DNA of 9,024 bases, from positions 1 through 9,024 of the forward strand of contig JASHQV010000343.1 in NCBI GenBank assembly GCA_030038955.1, in the 5' to 3' direction. The DNA comes from Solirubrobacteraceae bacterium. Lineage in GTDB: Bacteria; Actinomycetota; Thermoleophilia; Solirubrobacterales; Solirubrobacteraceae. Shown here one piece after another: positions 1 to 7,092 of this stretch. Under the pieces are notes generated by a model, which saw only the letters and a program-made list of their open reading frames with translations, was not told where the DNA came from and searched no databases. The translations under genes were made by a program, and so were the position numbers. Position 1 is the stretch's first letter; each line of letters opens with the position of its first letter.

Positions 1-65
1 CGAACTTCAAGTCGAACGCGGCCTACTACGACTGCCTCGTGCAGGTCGAACGGGAAGGAGCGTGA
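1..65 (+). CDS. C-terminal end of molybdopterin oxidoreductase catalytic subunit (partial)
   Basis: The reading frame entering from the left edge (first full codon at 3) gives the 20-residue tail NFKSNAAYYDCLVQVEREGA and stops at TGA 63-65. A tail of the form K-S-N-A-A-Y-Y-D-x-x-V-x-V is what I would expect at the end of the molybdopterin-dinucleotide-binding domain of DMSO-reductase-family catalytic subunits. The genes that follow (iron-sulfur, NrfD and TorD proteins) are the standard partners of such a subunit. The stop lies 6 bases before the next start, and the AAGGAG (55-60) that can serve the next gene is inside this one, so the two are almost certainly co-translated. Only the tail is visible, so the substrate (polysulfide, thiosulfate, tetrathionate, arsenate, formate or other) cannot be assigned. 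The family call rests on the short tail plus strong context. Confidence 0.75.
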   Translation, partial: NFKSNAAYYDCLVQVEREGA

Positions 66-71
66 GCGAAC

Positions 72-809
72 ATGGCTGAGCACGGGAAAGAGTGGGCGAT
101 GGTCATCGACCAGGACCGCTGCATCGGCTGCTGGACGTGCGCGGTTGGCTGCAAGGAGATCAACAACGAGCCGCTCGGCTTCTGGTGGAACCGGATCCTG
201 ACGACCGCCCCGAACGATCTGAGCGGCGCCGACAACTCAGACGCCGTCAAAGCGCCGGCGAGCGAGAACATCGATGTGCCATACGGCACCTATCCGCAGC
301 TGGAGCTGGCGTACCTGCCGGTCGCCTGCCAGCACTGCGACGACGCACCGTGCCTAAAGGTCTGCCCGGTCGGTGCGACCTTCCGGCGGGACGATGGCTC
401 GATCCTGATCGACTTCGACCGTTGTATCGGCTGCCGTTACTGCATCGCCGCCTGCCCGTATGGGGTCCGAGTGTTCAACTGGGGTGACCGCGAGTACGCA
501 CCAGACTTCACCGTCGGCTATGGACGTGATTGGCGCGTCGACGGCGGTCGACTGGTGTTTACCCCAGATCGCCCAATCGGGGTCGTGGAGAAGTGCACAT
601 TCTGCGTCGAGCGAGTCGACGTCGGCGAAAAGCCATTCTGCGTCGAGGTGTGCCCGACCGGGGCGCGAGTGTTTGGTGACGTGAACGATCCCAACAGCGA
701 GGTATCACAGCTGGTCAGCAAGGACGGAGCCGTGCAGATGCTGTCCGAGCTGGGCACCGATCCCCATGTCTTCTATCTGCCTGTCGAGCATGAGAGGAAC
801 CTGTCATGA
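72..809 (+). CDS. 4Fe-4S dicluster electron-transfer subunit of a CISM oxidoreductase (PsrB/PhsB/DmsB type)
   Basis: This 245-residue protein is the wiring subunit that carries electrons between the molybdenum subunit and the membrane subunit. Four [4Fe-4S] cysteine sets are visible: C17-C20-C23-C27 (CIGCWTCAVGC), C86-C89-C94-C98 (CQHCDDAPCLKVCP), C118-C121-C124-C128 (CIGCRYCIAACP), and C175-C178 with C190-C194 (CTFC then CVEVCPTGA). This spacing, with the long gap inside the fourth set, is typical of the DmsB/PsrB/NrfC family, as is the length. All sixteen ligand cysteines are present, so it should bind four clusters. There is no signal peptide, so if the complex faces outward the protein would have to travel with a Tat-exported catalytic subunit. 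The ATG at 72 is preceded by AAGGAG at 55-60, a slightly long spacing. The stop codon overlaps the next start (ATGA, 806-809). Confidence 0.95.
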   Translation: MAEHGKEWAMVIDQDRCIGCWTCAVGCKEINNEPLGFWWNRILTTAPNDLSGADNSDAVKAPASENIDVPYGTYPQLELAYLPVACQHCDDAPCLKVCPVGATFRRDDGSILIDFDRCIGCRYCIAACPYGVRVFNWGDREYAPDFTVGYGRDWRVDGGRLVFTPDRPIGVVEKCTFCVERVDVGEKPFCVEVCPTGARVFGDVNDPNSEVSQLVSKDGAVQMLSELGTDPHVFYLPVEHERNLS

Positions 810-2026
810 GCACCGTCGAAGGCACTGCCCCTTCAACACGGATCCATCTCGGTCGCACCGGGAAGATCTGGATCGGGGCGCTCGGCCTGGTCACGCTCTG
901 GGCATTGGCAAGCTGGATCTACGAGCTCACCCAGGGTCTGATCGTCACCGGTATGCGCGACGAAGTGTCGTGGGGCCTGTACATCACCAGCTTCGCGTTC
1001 TTCGTCGGCCTGTCGGCAGGCGGTTTGATCATGGCCTCGGCGGCTGAGGTATTTGGCGTCAAGAGCCTCAGACCGCTGGCGCGGCTCGGCGTGCTCAGCG
1101 CCGCTGCCTGCGTGCTGGTCGCGGCGATGGAGCTGATCCCTGACCTCGGACGCCCGGAGCGGGTCTGGGAGCTGTTCCGCTACCCGAACTGGACCTCGCC
1201 GATGATCTGGGACGTGATCATCGTCACGCTCTATCTCGTGTTCGCGATCGTCGATCTGACGCTGATGACACGCCGCGGTCGTGACCCGAGCCGTCGCGCT
1301 CGGTCACTACGGATCATGGCCTACATCGGGCTGCCGGCGGCGGTCCTGCTGCATTCGATCACGGCTTGGATCTTCGGCACGCAGTTCTCACGACCGTTCT
1401 GGAACACAGCGCTGATGGCGCCGCTGTTCGTGACCTCGGCGATCCTGTCGGGGACTGCGCTGGTCGCGCTGGTCGCGCTCGCAGCGCAGCGGTTCGGCGG
1501 GCTCAGCCTGCCGCAAGAGACGGGATCCACGTTGCGCAAGCTGATCGCGACGACGCTCGCGGTCGACCTGTTCCTGGTTGCGGCCGACTTCATCACGATC
1601 ATGTGGGGCAACGAGCCGCGTGACCGAGCGGTGCTCAACATGATCCTGCCCGGCGGCAGCCTGCAAGTGCTTTTCTGGCTCGAGTGGGTCGTCGGCGGAC
1701 TGATCCCATTCCTGCTGATCGTCGCCCCGCGCGAGCGGCGGACGTGGCACCTCGGCGTCGCCTCGGCACTCGTGCTCGTGGGGGTATACGCATTCCGCGT
1801 CGAGCTCGTCATCGGTGGCCTGCTGAAACCGATCCTGTGGTTCCCTCCGGGCGTGTCGCTCGGTAGCACGGACATCGGGTCGAGCTCGTTCCAACTGACC
1901 GGGAGCTACCACCCGACATGGGTCGAGTATTCGATCGTCGCTGGTCTGATCGCCTTCCTGGCACTGCTGCTGACGGTCGGCTACAGGTGGCTGAAGTCGA
2001 TCGACGCAACCGGAGAGCTGTCGTGA
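806..2026 (+). CDS. nrfD: NrfD/PsrC-family membrane subunit (quinone-interacting polytopic protein)
   Basis: This 406-residue protein is very hydrophobic, with about ten likely membrane segments (roughly residues 21-44, 55-82, 92-110, 133-154, 169-190, 202-228, 246-268, 287-307, 317-339 and 374-396). It is the membrane anchor and quinone/quinol site of the complex. Family features include TGMRDEVSWGLYITSF near residue 48, the glycine-rich FFVGLSAGGLIM at 65-76, and the loop DLGRPERVWELFRYPNW followed by SPMIWDV at 113-137. All are typical of NrfD/PsrC proteins and unlike the unrelated DmsC or heme-b FdhI anchors. The ATG at 806 overlaps the preceding stop by four bases and has AGAGGA at 793-798, seven bases away. 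The end overlaps the next gene's GTG (GTGA, 2023-2026). Gene symbol is at family level only; the substrate of the complex is unknown. Confidence 0.93.
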   Translation: MSTVEGTAPSTRIHLGRTGKIWIGALGLVTLWALASWIYELTQGLIVTGMRDEVSWGLYITSFAFFVGLSAGGLIMASAAEVFGVKSLRPLARLGVLSAAACVLVAAMELIPDLGRPERVWELFRYPNWTSPMIWDVIIVTLYLVFAIVDLTLMTRRGRDPSRRARSLRIMAYIGLPAAVLLHSITAWIFGTQFSRPFWNTALMAPLFVTSAILSGTALVALVALAAQRFGGLSLPQETGSTLRKLIATTLAVDLFLVAADFITIMWGNEPRDRAVLNMILPGGSLQVLFWLEWVVGGLIPFLLIVAPRERRTWHLGVASALVLVGVYAFRVELVIGGLLKPILWFPPGVSLGSTDIGSSSFQLTGSYHPTWVEYSIVAGLIAFLALLLTVGYRWLKSIDATGELS

Positions 2027-2604
2027 TCGCCACCGACCTGCGCGCCGACGCGGCGCTGCTGCTGTCGCACTGGTGGAGCCGCCCGGTCGACGGCGAGCGC
2101 GAGCTCTGGTCCGAGACGATCGGGGTCGCCGACGACGTCGCAGACAAGCTCGACTGTGATCGTCAGCTCGTTCGAGAGCTCGTTGATGCGCTCGTCGCAA
2201 TCGACGGCGACATGGTGCTCGACGAGTACGAGCGGCTGTTCGTCGGGCCGGGCGCTCCGCCATGCCAGCCGTACGAGTCGCTGTGGCGCATCGGGCCTCG
2301 CAAACGCTACGGCGGCTCGGTGATGGGACCAGCGGCAATTGCCGTCTCGTCGATCTACAAGCAGCTCGGGCTGACGCTGAACGACGACGCGCACGAGCTG
2401 CCAGATCACGTGACGGTGGAGTGGGAGGCGCTCGCGTTCGCGCTCGAGCGAGGCGCGAACGAGGCCTCCGAAAAGCTCCTGCGAGACCATCTGGGCGAGT
2501 GGATGGCCCCGTTCTGCGGGGCCGTCTCCGAGGCTGCGAGGGAGTCGTTCTACACATGCCTGGCCGCCCTCACGCCCGTCTGGACGGCGGCGCTGGCCGG
2601 ATGA
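2023..2604 (+). CDS. TorD/DmsD-family molybdoenzyme assembly chaperone
   Basis: This is a 193-residue, mostly helical protein. Family signs are the aromatic WW at 17-18, DEYERLFVGPG at 67-77, PYESLWR at 83-89 (compare the P-x-x-S-x-Y/W stretch in TorD proteins), and HELPDHVTVEWEALAFAL at 124-141, which matches the conserved L-P-D-H-(L/V)-x-x-E-(L/W)-x-(F/A)-(M/L)-A core. Such chaperones bind the apo-catalytic subunit, often its Tat signal, and help molybdenum cofactor insertion before export; the role here is inferred from family and position. I chose GTG 2023 as start because it overlaps the nrfD stop as GTGA and has GGAG at 2012-2015, seven bases away. An in-frame ATG at 1918 would give a 228-residue protein whose first 35 residues are an arginine-rich shadow of nrfD and resemble no TorD protein. 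The stop overlaps the next ATG (ATGA, 2601-2604). Confidence 0.9.
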   Translation: MIATDLRADAALLLSHWWSRPVDGERELWSETIGVADDVADKLDCDRQLVRELVDALVAIDGDMVLDEYERLFVGPGAPPCQPYESLWRIGPRKRYGGSVMGPAAIAVSSIYKQLGLTLNDDAHELPDHVTVEWEALAFALERGANEASEKLLRDHLGEWMAPFCGAVSEAARESFYTCLAALTPVWTAALAG

Positions 2605-4043
2605 ACGTTGGGGTCCTCGTCTGCGGGGAGCTCGGGCTCGAGCCACTGGCGACAGCCGGAACGCGGGTCGCTGTGATCGACGACCTGTGTCACTCGCCGT
2701 CAGCCGCGGCCGAGGCCTTGAAGGGCCTCGGCGCCGAATGCGTCGTCGTCGGGCTCTGCGAGTCGCGTCCGTCGCCGGAGCTGGTCGGCGCGCTGTGCCG
2801 GGCGGGTGCGCAGCCGTTTGGGATCGAGCCCGTGATGCTCCGCGGTCACGAACGCGAGACACCGCATCTGCTGGCCGGCGCGGTCGCCAAGCTCGAGAGG
2901 CTGGCGCCGAGCGAACACGGAAAGCCGATGCTGGCCGCCGGCGAAAGGAGCCGCCGCGCCCTGTTCTCCCCGCGCGCGATGGTGACCCACGCTCCTGTCG
3001 CGATCCTGGACGGAGCGGCGTGTCTGGGAAGCACGCGCTGCGGCCTGTGCGCCAGCCGCTGCCCGGTCGGCGCGATCGATCCGGGCGCTCCACTGCCGAG
3101 CATCGACGAGGACGCGTGCACGGCGTGCGGCGCCTGCGTTGCGTGCTGTCCGGCCGACGCCCTGCGGCTGTCAGGATCCTCGACCTCCCAGATCGCAGCC
3201 CAGCTCGAGCCGCTGATCGGGCACGTCGACGGCGTCGTGCTTGCGTGCCGTTCCGCCAGCGCCGCCGCGCCGCCTCGATGGGCGCTGGTCGAGCTACCGA
3301 CGCTGGCGCTGGTGACCCTCGCGTGGATCCTGCAGATCCGCGCCACGGGCACGATGGTCGCGCTAGCGCCCTGCGATCAGCCCTGCTGCGCGGGCAGTCG
3401 AGACGTCGAGGAGCTGGCCGAGCTGATCGTTGCCGCCGCGGACGCCGCTGACGGTGGTGCGGCGGCGCCGCTTCACCTGGCCGAGCCGCGCGGCACAGCT
3501 GACGCGCTGCTCGCGCTCATGCCGGACGGGAAATCGCTGACCGTCGAGCACAGTGCCTCTCCACTCGGCCTGCTGGAGCTCGACACGGATCGGTGCACTG
3601 TCTGCGGCGCCTGCTCGATCACGTGTCCGACGGACGCGCTGTCGCTCGAGGAGGGAACCTCGGCGATCGTCCTGAAGCACGACCCGCAAAGGTGCGTCGG
3701 CTGCGATCGATGCACGACCGTGTGTCCGGAGGACGCGATCGCCGTCCGTTCGGGAATCGATCTGCGCCGGCTGCGTGCAGGCGTGATCGAGGTGATGCGC
3801 GCCGAGCGTGAGCGGTGCATGGTGTGCGGCGCCAACCTCCCTCCGGCGCCGATGCGCCGCCGCTTGCGCGAGCTGCTACCCCAGCTCGGTGACGCGCCGC
3901 CTGAGCTGTGTGCGGCATGCGCGAGCAAAGCAGCGCGCCGTCCTACTTTCTCGGGGAACGCATCTCAGCTAGAGCGCGGACAGGCGACCAGCGTCCGCGC
4001 GCCAAGCCAAAGCTACTCGAGAAAGGATGCAGAACATGGCTGA
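2601..4043 (+). CDS. Multi-cluster 4Fe-4S ferredoxin protein with Hdr/MvhD-like segments
   Basis: This 480-residue soluble protein has no membrane segments. Residues 1-100 look like an alpha/beta domain (MNVGVLVCGE start, then VVVGLCESRPSPELVGALCRAGAQPFGIEPVML); the pattern VVV-C-x(3-4)-P-x(3)-A-G-x-P-x-x-(I/L)-E is loosely like the N-terminal part of heterodisulfide reductase HdrA. A ferredoxin pair follows: C141-x5-C147-x2-C150-x3-C154P and C173/C176/C179/C183P. Residues 195-285 contain C216, C258, C262 and C263 in an otherwise alpha/beta region, vaguely like the MvhD/FlpD small subunit. A second pair is C332/C335/C338/C342P and C365/C368/C371/C375P. A CxxC...CxxC unit (C406/C409, C437/C440) could bind zinc. 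The tail from 446 is polar and probably disordered. The likely role is electron transfer to or from the molybdoenzyme, or its maturation; this is inference. ATG 2601 is chosen for its ATGA overlap with torD; an upstream in-frame ATG at 2262 would add 113 residues of arginine-rich torD shadow. Confidence 0.85.
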   Translation: MNVGVLVCGELGLEPLATAGTRVAVIDDLCHSPSAAAEALKGLGAECVVVGLCESRPSPELVGALCRAGAQPFGIEPVMLRGHERETPHLLAGAVAKLERLAPSEHGKPMLAAGERSRRALFSPRAMVTHAPVAILDGAACLGSTRCGLCASRCPVGAIDPGAPLPSIDEDACTACGACVACCPADALRLSGSSTSQIAAQLEPLIGHVDGVVLACRSASAAAPPRWALVELPTLALVTLAWILQIRATGTMVALAPCDQPCCAGSRDVEELAELIVAAADAADGGAAAPLHLAEPRGTADALLALMPDGKSLTVEHSASPLGLLELDTDRCTVCGACSITCPTDALSLEEGTSAIVLKHDPQRCVGCDRCTTVCPEDAIAVRSGIDLRRLRAGVIEVMRAERERCMVCGANLPPAPMRRRLRELLPQLGDAPPELCAACASKAARRPTFSGNASQLERGQATSVRAPSQSYSRKDAEHG

Positions 4044-4296
4044 AGCCCGCGAACACTTGTTGCAAGCGCTCGCCAACGAGCTCGGCGCGCGACCGCTCAC
4101 GGCCGCCGAGATCGAGTCCGTGCTGGCGCTTGCCGCGACCGCTGCCCACGGCACGGGCGATCGAACGAGTGCGCCGCTGGTGTCGTTCCTGGCTGGCATT
4201 GCTGCGGCCGGGACCGAAGATCGCAAGGACGTGCTCGACCGCGCCCGCCAGCAGACCGGCGCGATCACCGGCCCACAAGACGAGTCAGCCACGTAG
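4036..4296 (+). CDS. Small DUF6457-like protein at the end of the molybdoenzyme operon
   Basis: This 86-residue helical protein has a core ANELGARPLTAAEIESVLAL followed by AAHGTGDRTSAPLVSFLAG (residues 37-55). That arrangement, an acidic helix, then A-x-x-x-A-H-x-x-x-R-x-x-A-P-L-x-x-F-L-x-G, is what I recall of the short actinobacterial DUF6457 proteins, which often sit beside or fuse to molybdenum-cofactor genes. The family has no established biochemical function that I know of. The start at ATG 4036 overlaps the preceding stop by eight bases (4036-4043) and has GAAAGG at 4021-4026, nine bases away. An in-frame ATG at 4027 would add three residues but leaves almost no spacing from that site. 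The gene is convergent with the hydrolase that ends at 4427. A role in cofactor supply or enzyme assembly is inferred from position only. Confidence 0.8.
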   Translation: MAEAREHLLQALANELGARPLTAAEIESVLALAATAAHGTGDRTSAPLVSFLAGIAAAGTEDRKDVLDRARQQTGAITGPQDESAT

Positions 4297-4426
4297 CACT
4301 CCGAACAGGTGCCGGTACGAGGTCGCCTCGGCGTCCCGCTGTGCTCCTGGCTCCCGGCGTCCGGGTCAGCAGGCGGATGCGGGGCTCGTCAGGCGTGCCC
4401 GTGGTCATCAGCAGCCTTCACGTCGT

Positions 4427-5053
4427 TCACGGAGAAGCGACAGGAGCTCCCTGCAGCTCGCTCGCGAATCCCTCCGAGGTCATCACCTCGGAGAACATCG
4501 GGTAGTCGAACCGGATCGCGTTCTCATGCTCCTCGTCTGAGGTTGCGGCGACGCAATCGGACAGCGTTATCACCTGGTAGCCCTTCTCGTAGCCGGAGCG
4601 CATCGTCGACTCGACGCAACAGTTCGTCAGGAACCCGCCGAGCGCGATCGTCGTGATGCCCCGCGCGCGCAGGATGAAGTCGAGATTAGTGGTGGCGAAC
4701 GTGTCCAGGCCGCGCTTGCCCTCGACGATCACGTCGCCCTGCTGAGGCGCCAGAACGTCGACGATCTCCGCGCCCCACTCCCCCTTCACGAACGCGGTCG
4801 AATCGACGACCCCCTTCAGGATTCCGTAGGGATGCTGCGAGAGCTCCCCATAGCCGGGCACGAACGTGATCGGTGCGTGCACGATCGTCGCGCCGGCCGC
4901 TCGCGCTGCTTCCACCAGCTTGCGCGTGTTTTCCAGCATTCCCGTCTTGTCCATCACCGCGCGAACCGCGTCATGCAGCACACCGCCGTTCGAGGTGAAG
5001 TCGTTCTGGTATTCGATCAGGACGACCGCGGTGCGCTTCGGATCGATCGACAC
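4427..5053 (-). CDS. Isochorismatase-family cysteine hydrolase
   Basis: This 208-residue protein has the isochorismatase fold: strand plus VVLIEYQNDF at 10-19, a GK at 112-113 followed by FATTNLDFIL (119-128), and GGFLTNCCVEST at 139-150. By family, the catalytic set is Asp-Lys-Cys (nicotinamidase, isochorismatase, N-carbamoylsarcosine and biuret hydrolases). Here Lys113 and Cys146 (the Cys before Val in G-x-x-T-x-x-C-V) are present, but the first acidic residue is Glu14 instead of Asp. Probable chemistry is hydrolysis of an amide or vinyl ether through a thiol nucleophile; the substrate is unknown. I place the start at GTG 5053 because an excellent AAGGAGG lies five bases upstream. The longer reading from TTG 5071 would translate that ribosome binding site. 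The gene lies 118 bases downstream of the phosphoesterase on the same strand, so co-transcription is possible but not required. Confidence 0.9.
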   Translation of the reverse strand: MSIDPKRTAVVLIEYQNDFTSNGGVLHDAVRAVMDKTGMLENTRKLVEAARAAGATIVHAPITFVPGYGELSQHPYGILKGVVDSTAFVKGEWGAEIVDVLAPQQGDVIVEGKRGLDTFATTNLDFILRARGITTIALGGFLTNCCVESTMRSGYEKGYQVITLSDCVAATSDEEHENAIRFDYPMFSEVMTSEGFASELQGAPVASP

Positions 5054-5057
5054 GAGA

Positions 5058-5065
5058 GCCTCCTT
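5058..5065 (-). promoter_or_regulatory. Strong ribosome binding site deciding the hydrolase start
   Basis: On the - strand this reads AAGGAGGC, close to a perfect anti-16S match, and ends five bases before the GTG at 5053-5051. It is the reason for preferring that GTG over the in-frame TTG at 5071. Confidence 0.8.
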
Positions 5066-5171
5066 CCGCAAAGATCAAACGTGCCTCGACTGTACTTGGC
5101 TGTGGCGGGATATGCGAGGTCCCGGGCCCGACGAATCATCGGCGCCGGCCAGCGCACGTCAGGCACTCGCG

Positions 5172-6950
5172 CTACCCCTTGATCAGCCGGTTGGCCGAAG
5201 ACTTCTTCGTCGCCTTGCCGCTCGGGCCCGGAGGCATGATCTGGGTGCGGTGCTCGTCGGAGATCTCCCGGTCAGCCTTCCTCTTGTGCTTTCGATGGCT
5301 GGGGAAGTAGTAGCTGGCGGGCGTGCTACCGCCGCCCTGCTTGGGCATGCGCTGCTTCGTATGAACGCTGGGACCGGCGCCTCCGCGATCCGTATCCTGA
5401 TCTATCGCCGCACACTTTCCCTCAGCGGGCATGTGGATCGCGGTGGCAGGTAGCTTGGGCATCGCATGGTCGGTCTTGCTGTGGAACATCGTCGACACGA
5501 GGTTGCCGACGGTCCGGCGCCGCCACGCTGACAAGTTCGGCACCGGCACTCCGAACCGCTCAGAGACGAGCTTCAGCTGCGAGGTGTGGTCGAACACCTC
5601 GGAGGCGATGTGGCCACCGCGACTGAACGGCGAGATGACTAGGCATGGCACTCGCACGCCAAGTCCTAGCGGACCGGCGATGCCGAGCGTCTCTGACTCG
5701 CCGTCCGACTCCTGACTGGGTAGCGGCGCGGTGAGATACTCGTCGGGCGTACCCGCTGGGGCGGTCGGAGGCCGGACGTGGTCGAACCACCCGTCGTTCT
5801 CGTCGTGCATCAGAAACAACGCCGTTTTCGACCACACGTGCGGATTCTCGACGAGGGCGTCGAGGACCATCGAGGTGAAGTACATGCCGTTGGCAGGGGC
5901 TGATGACGGGTGCTCGTCGAAGCCGAGCGGCGGGATGATCCAAGAGACGCTCGGCAACTGCCCGGAGCGGACATCGGAGATGAAGTCGCTGGGGAAGGTC
6001 GGCTCGAACGCCTTCTGATAGAGCTGCGACGCCGGGTTGCGGAACGCCGTGAAGTACGGCAGCACATGGTCGCTGACGAGCATGATCTCGGGATTTGCGA
6101 CCGGGTTGTAGAACGCTGGCATCCACGTGGGGTACTTGGCCAGTGAGGCGTACTTGCCGGTCACGCCGACGTTGCTCGGTGAGTACACCTTCCAGGAGAC
6201 ACCAGCATCCTGAAGCACCTCCTGCATCGTCGTCCACGTGCAGTTCCACTCCACGTCCGGATTCGAGTTGGTGTCGGTGATCGGGCCGCCGTGCTTACCT
6301 TCCGGATCGATCGTGCCGCTGTTCGCCATCAACCGGTTTGGATGCGTTGGCCCGAGGATCGAGCAGTGATAGTTGTCACACAGCGTGAAATGGTCGGCCA
6401 ACGCCCAGTAGAACGCCAGATCCTCCCGGAGGTAATAGCCCATCGTCATCGCTCCGTGCGGGCCCTCGTACCGCGAGGAGGTGTGAACCTTGACCCACGC
6501 GTCCATCTTTCCGTGGTTCCAGCAGAGGTGCATCGGTCCCCAGTCGTGGGTGAGATCGTCGGTGCACGCAAATCCATTGAGGCTGTTGAGATGGAAGGGC
6601 AGCAACTTGTGTTTCGGAATCAAGTCCCCGCCACCGGGGAAATCCTGCGCGAACACGCCAAGCGAGCGCTTTGGATGGTCGTCGAATCCACGTCCCTTGC
6701 GATAGGCGCCGAAGTAGTGGTCGTACGAGCGGTTCTCCATCATCAAGAAGACGATGTGATCGAGCGCCCCAAGATCGGAGCCCGCCGAGCTGACGCGGAG
6801 CGCACGCTCGATCAGCTCCGCGCCACGGGCAGTGGCCGTCCAAGCAGCTGCCTGGTCGACGACGACCGCGCTGGTGCCGAGCAGGCCGAAATACCTCAGG
6901 ATCTCTCGGCGCGTCAGGCTACGCCCGCGCAGGTCCTCGGGCAGTCTCAC
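5172..6950 (-). CDS. Tat-exported phospholipase C / acid phosphatase superfamily phosphoesterase
   Basis: This protein is 592 residues long from GTG 6950. It begins with a twin-arginine signal: RR at 14-15 in LTRREILRYFG, then a hydrophobic stretch (LLGTSAVVV) and alanine-rich region near 31-40. HIVFLMMENRSYDHYFG at 65-81 is the hallmark of the bacterial phospholipase C/AcpA superfamily. Family active-site elements are Glu72-Asn73 in that motif, GPTHPNR with Thr202 as probable nucleophile, and HDENDGWFDHV with Asp383-Glu384 as metal or phosphate ligands; SPFSRGG (440-446) and FDHTSQLKLVSERFG (453-467) follow. It should cleave phosphate esters, perhaps phospholipids, outside the cytoplasm. The C-terminal tail (about the last 60 residues) is lysine/arginine-rich (HRKHKRKADRE). 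An in-frame GTG at 7049 would add 33 residues before the signal; I reject it as less likely because the added stretch has weaker G/C third-position bias and the shorter form gives a normal Tat n-region, though neither start has a good ribosome binding site. Confidence 0.9.
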   Translation of the reverse strand: MRLPEDLRGRSLTRREILRYFGLLGTSAVVVDQAAAWTATARGAELIERALRVSSAGSDLGALDHIVFLMMENRSYDHYFGAYRKGRGFDDHPKRSLGVFAQDFPGGGDLIPKHKLLPFHLNSLNGFACTDDLTHDWGPMHLCWNHGKMDAWVKVHTSSRYEGPHGAMTMGYYLREDLAFYWALADHFTLCDNYHCSILGPTHPNRLMANSGTIDPEGKHGGPITDTNSNPDVEWNCTWTTMQEVLQDAGVSWKVYSPSNVGVTGKYASLAKYPTWMPAFYNPVANPEIMLVSDHVLPYFTAFRNPASQLYQKAFEPTFPSDFISDVRSGQLPSVSWIIPPLGFDEHPSSAPANGMYFTSMVLDALVENPHVWSKTALFLMHDENDGWFDHVRPPTAPAGTPDEYLTAPLPSQESDGESETLGIAGPLGLGVRVPCLVISPFSRGGHIASEVFDHTSQLKLVSERFGVPVPNLSAWRRRTVGNLVSTMFHSKTDHAMPKLPATAIHMPAEGKCAAIDQDTDRGGAGPSVHTKQRMPKQGGGSTPASYYFPSHRKHKRKADREISDEHRTQIMPPGPSGKATKKSSANRLIKG

Positions 6951-7092
6951 AGCTGGAAGACTACGCTCCGCGTGCCGTTCGTCGCGAGCGAGCTCGGCAC
7001 GACTCCGGCAGACCGGTGCCCGGATCTTCGATTGCTGCCCTGCCGCCACGGTCGCCAGGCAGGGATCAGGTCGTGGCTGCCGCCGGATCGGG

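Noticed and set aside
1388..2557. Long open frame on the - strand opposite nrfD and torD
   Set aside because: It is an arginine/proline-rich low-complexity translation, the usual antisense shadow in high-GC DNA, and it covers two well-supported + strand genes.
2262..2600. N-terminal extension of the ferredoxin protein to ATG 2262
   Set aside because: The extra 113 residues overlap torD, are arginine/alanine-rich and match no domain; ATG 2601 fits the overlap pattern of the operon.
3000..3780. Internal cysteine-motif duplication in the ferredoxin gene as a recent tandem duplication
   Set aside because: The two ferredoxin pairs share only the CxxCxxCxxxCP pattern and differ in surrounding residues and DNA, so any duplication is ancient or the motifs are simply family-typical.
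4297..4426. Small hairpins (CGAGG/CCTCG at 4318-4330 and CCCGG/CCGGG at 4353-4365) as operon terminator
   Set aside because: Each has only a five-base stem with a three-base loop and no T-run; such structures are expected by chance in GC-rich DNA. No other terminator was seen in this convergent gap.
6951..7049. 33-residue N-terminal extension of the phosphoesterase
   Set aside because: It precedes the Tat motif, has weaker third-position bias and no ribosome binding site. It remains possible, but GTG 6950 gives a normal signal peptide.
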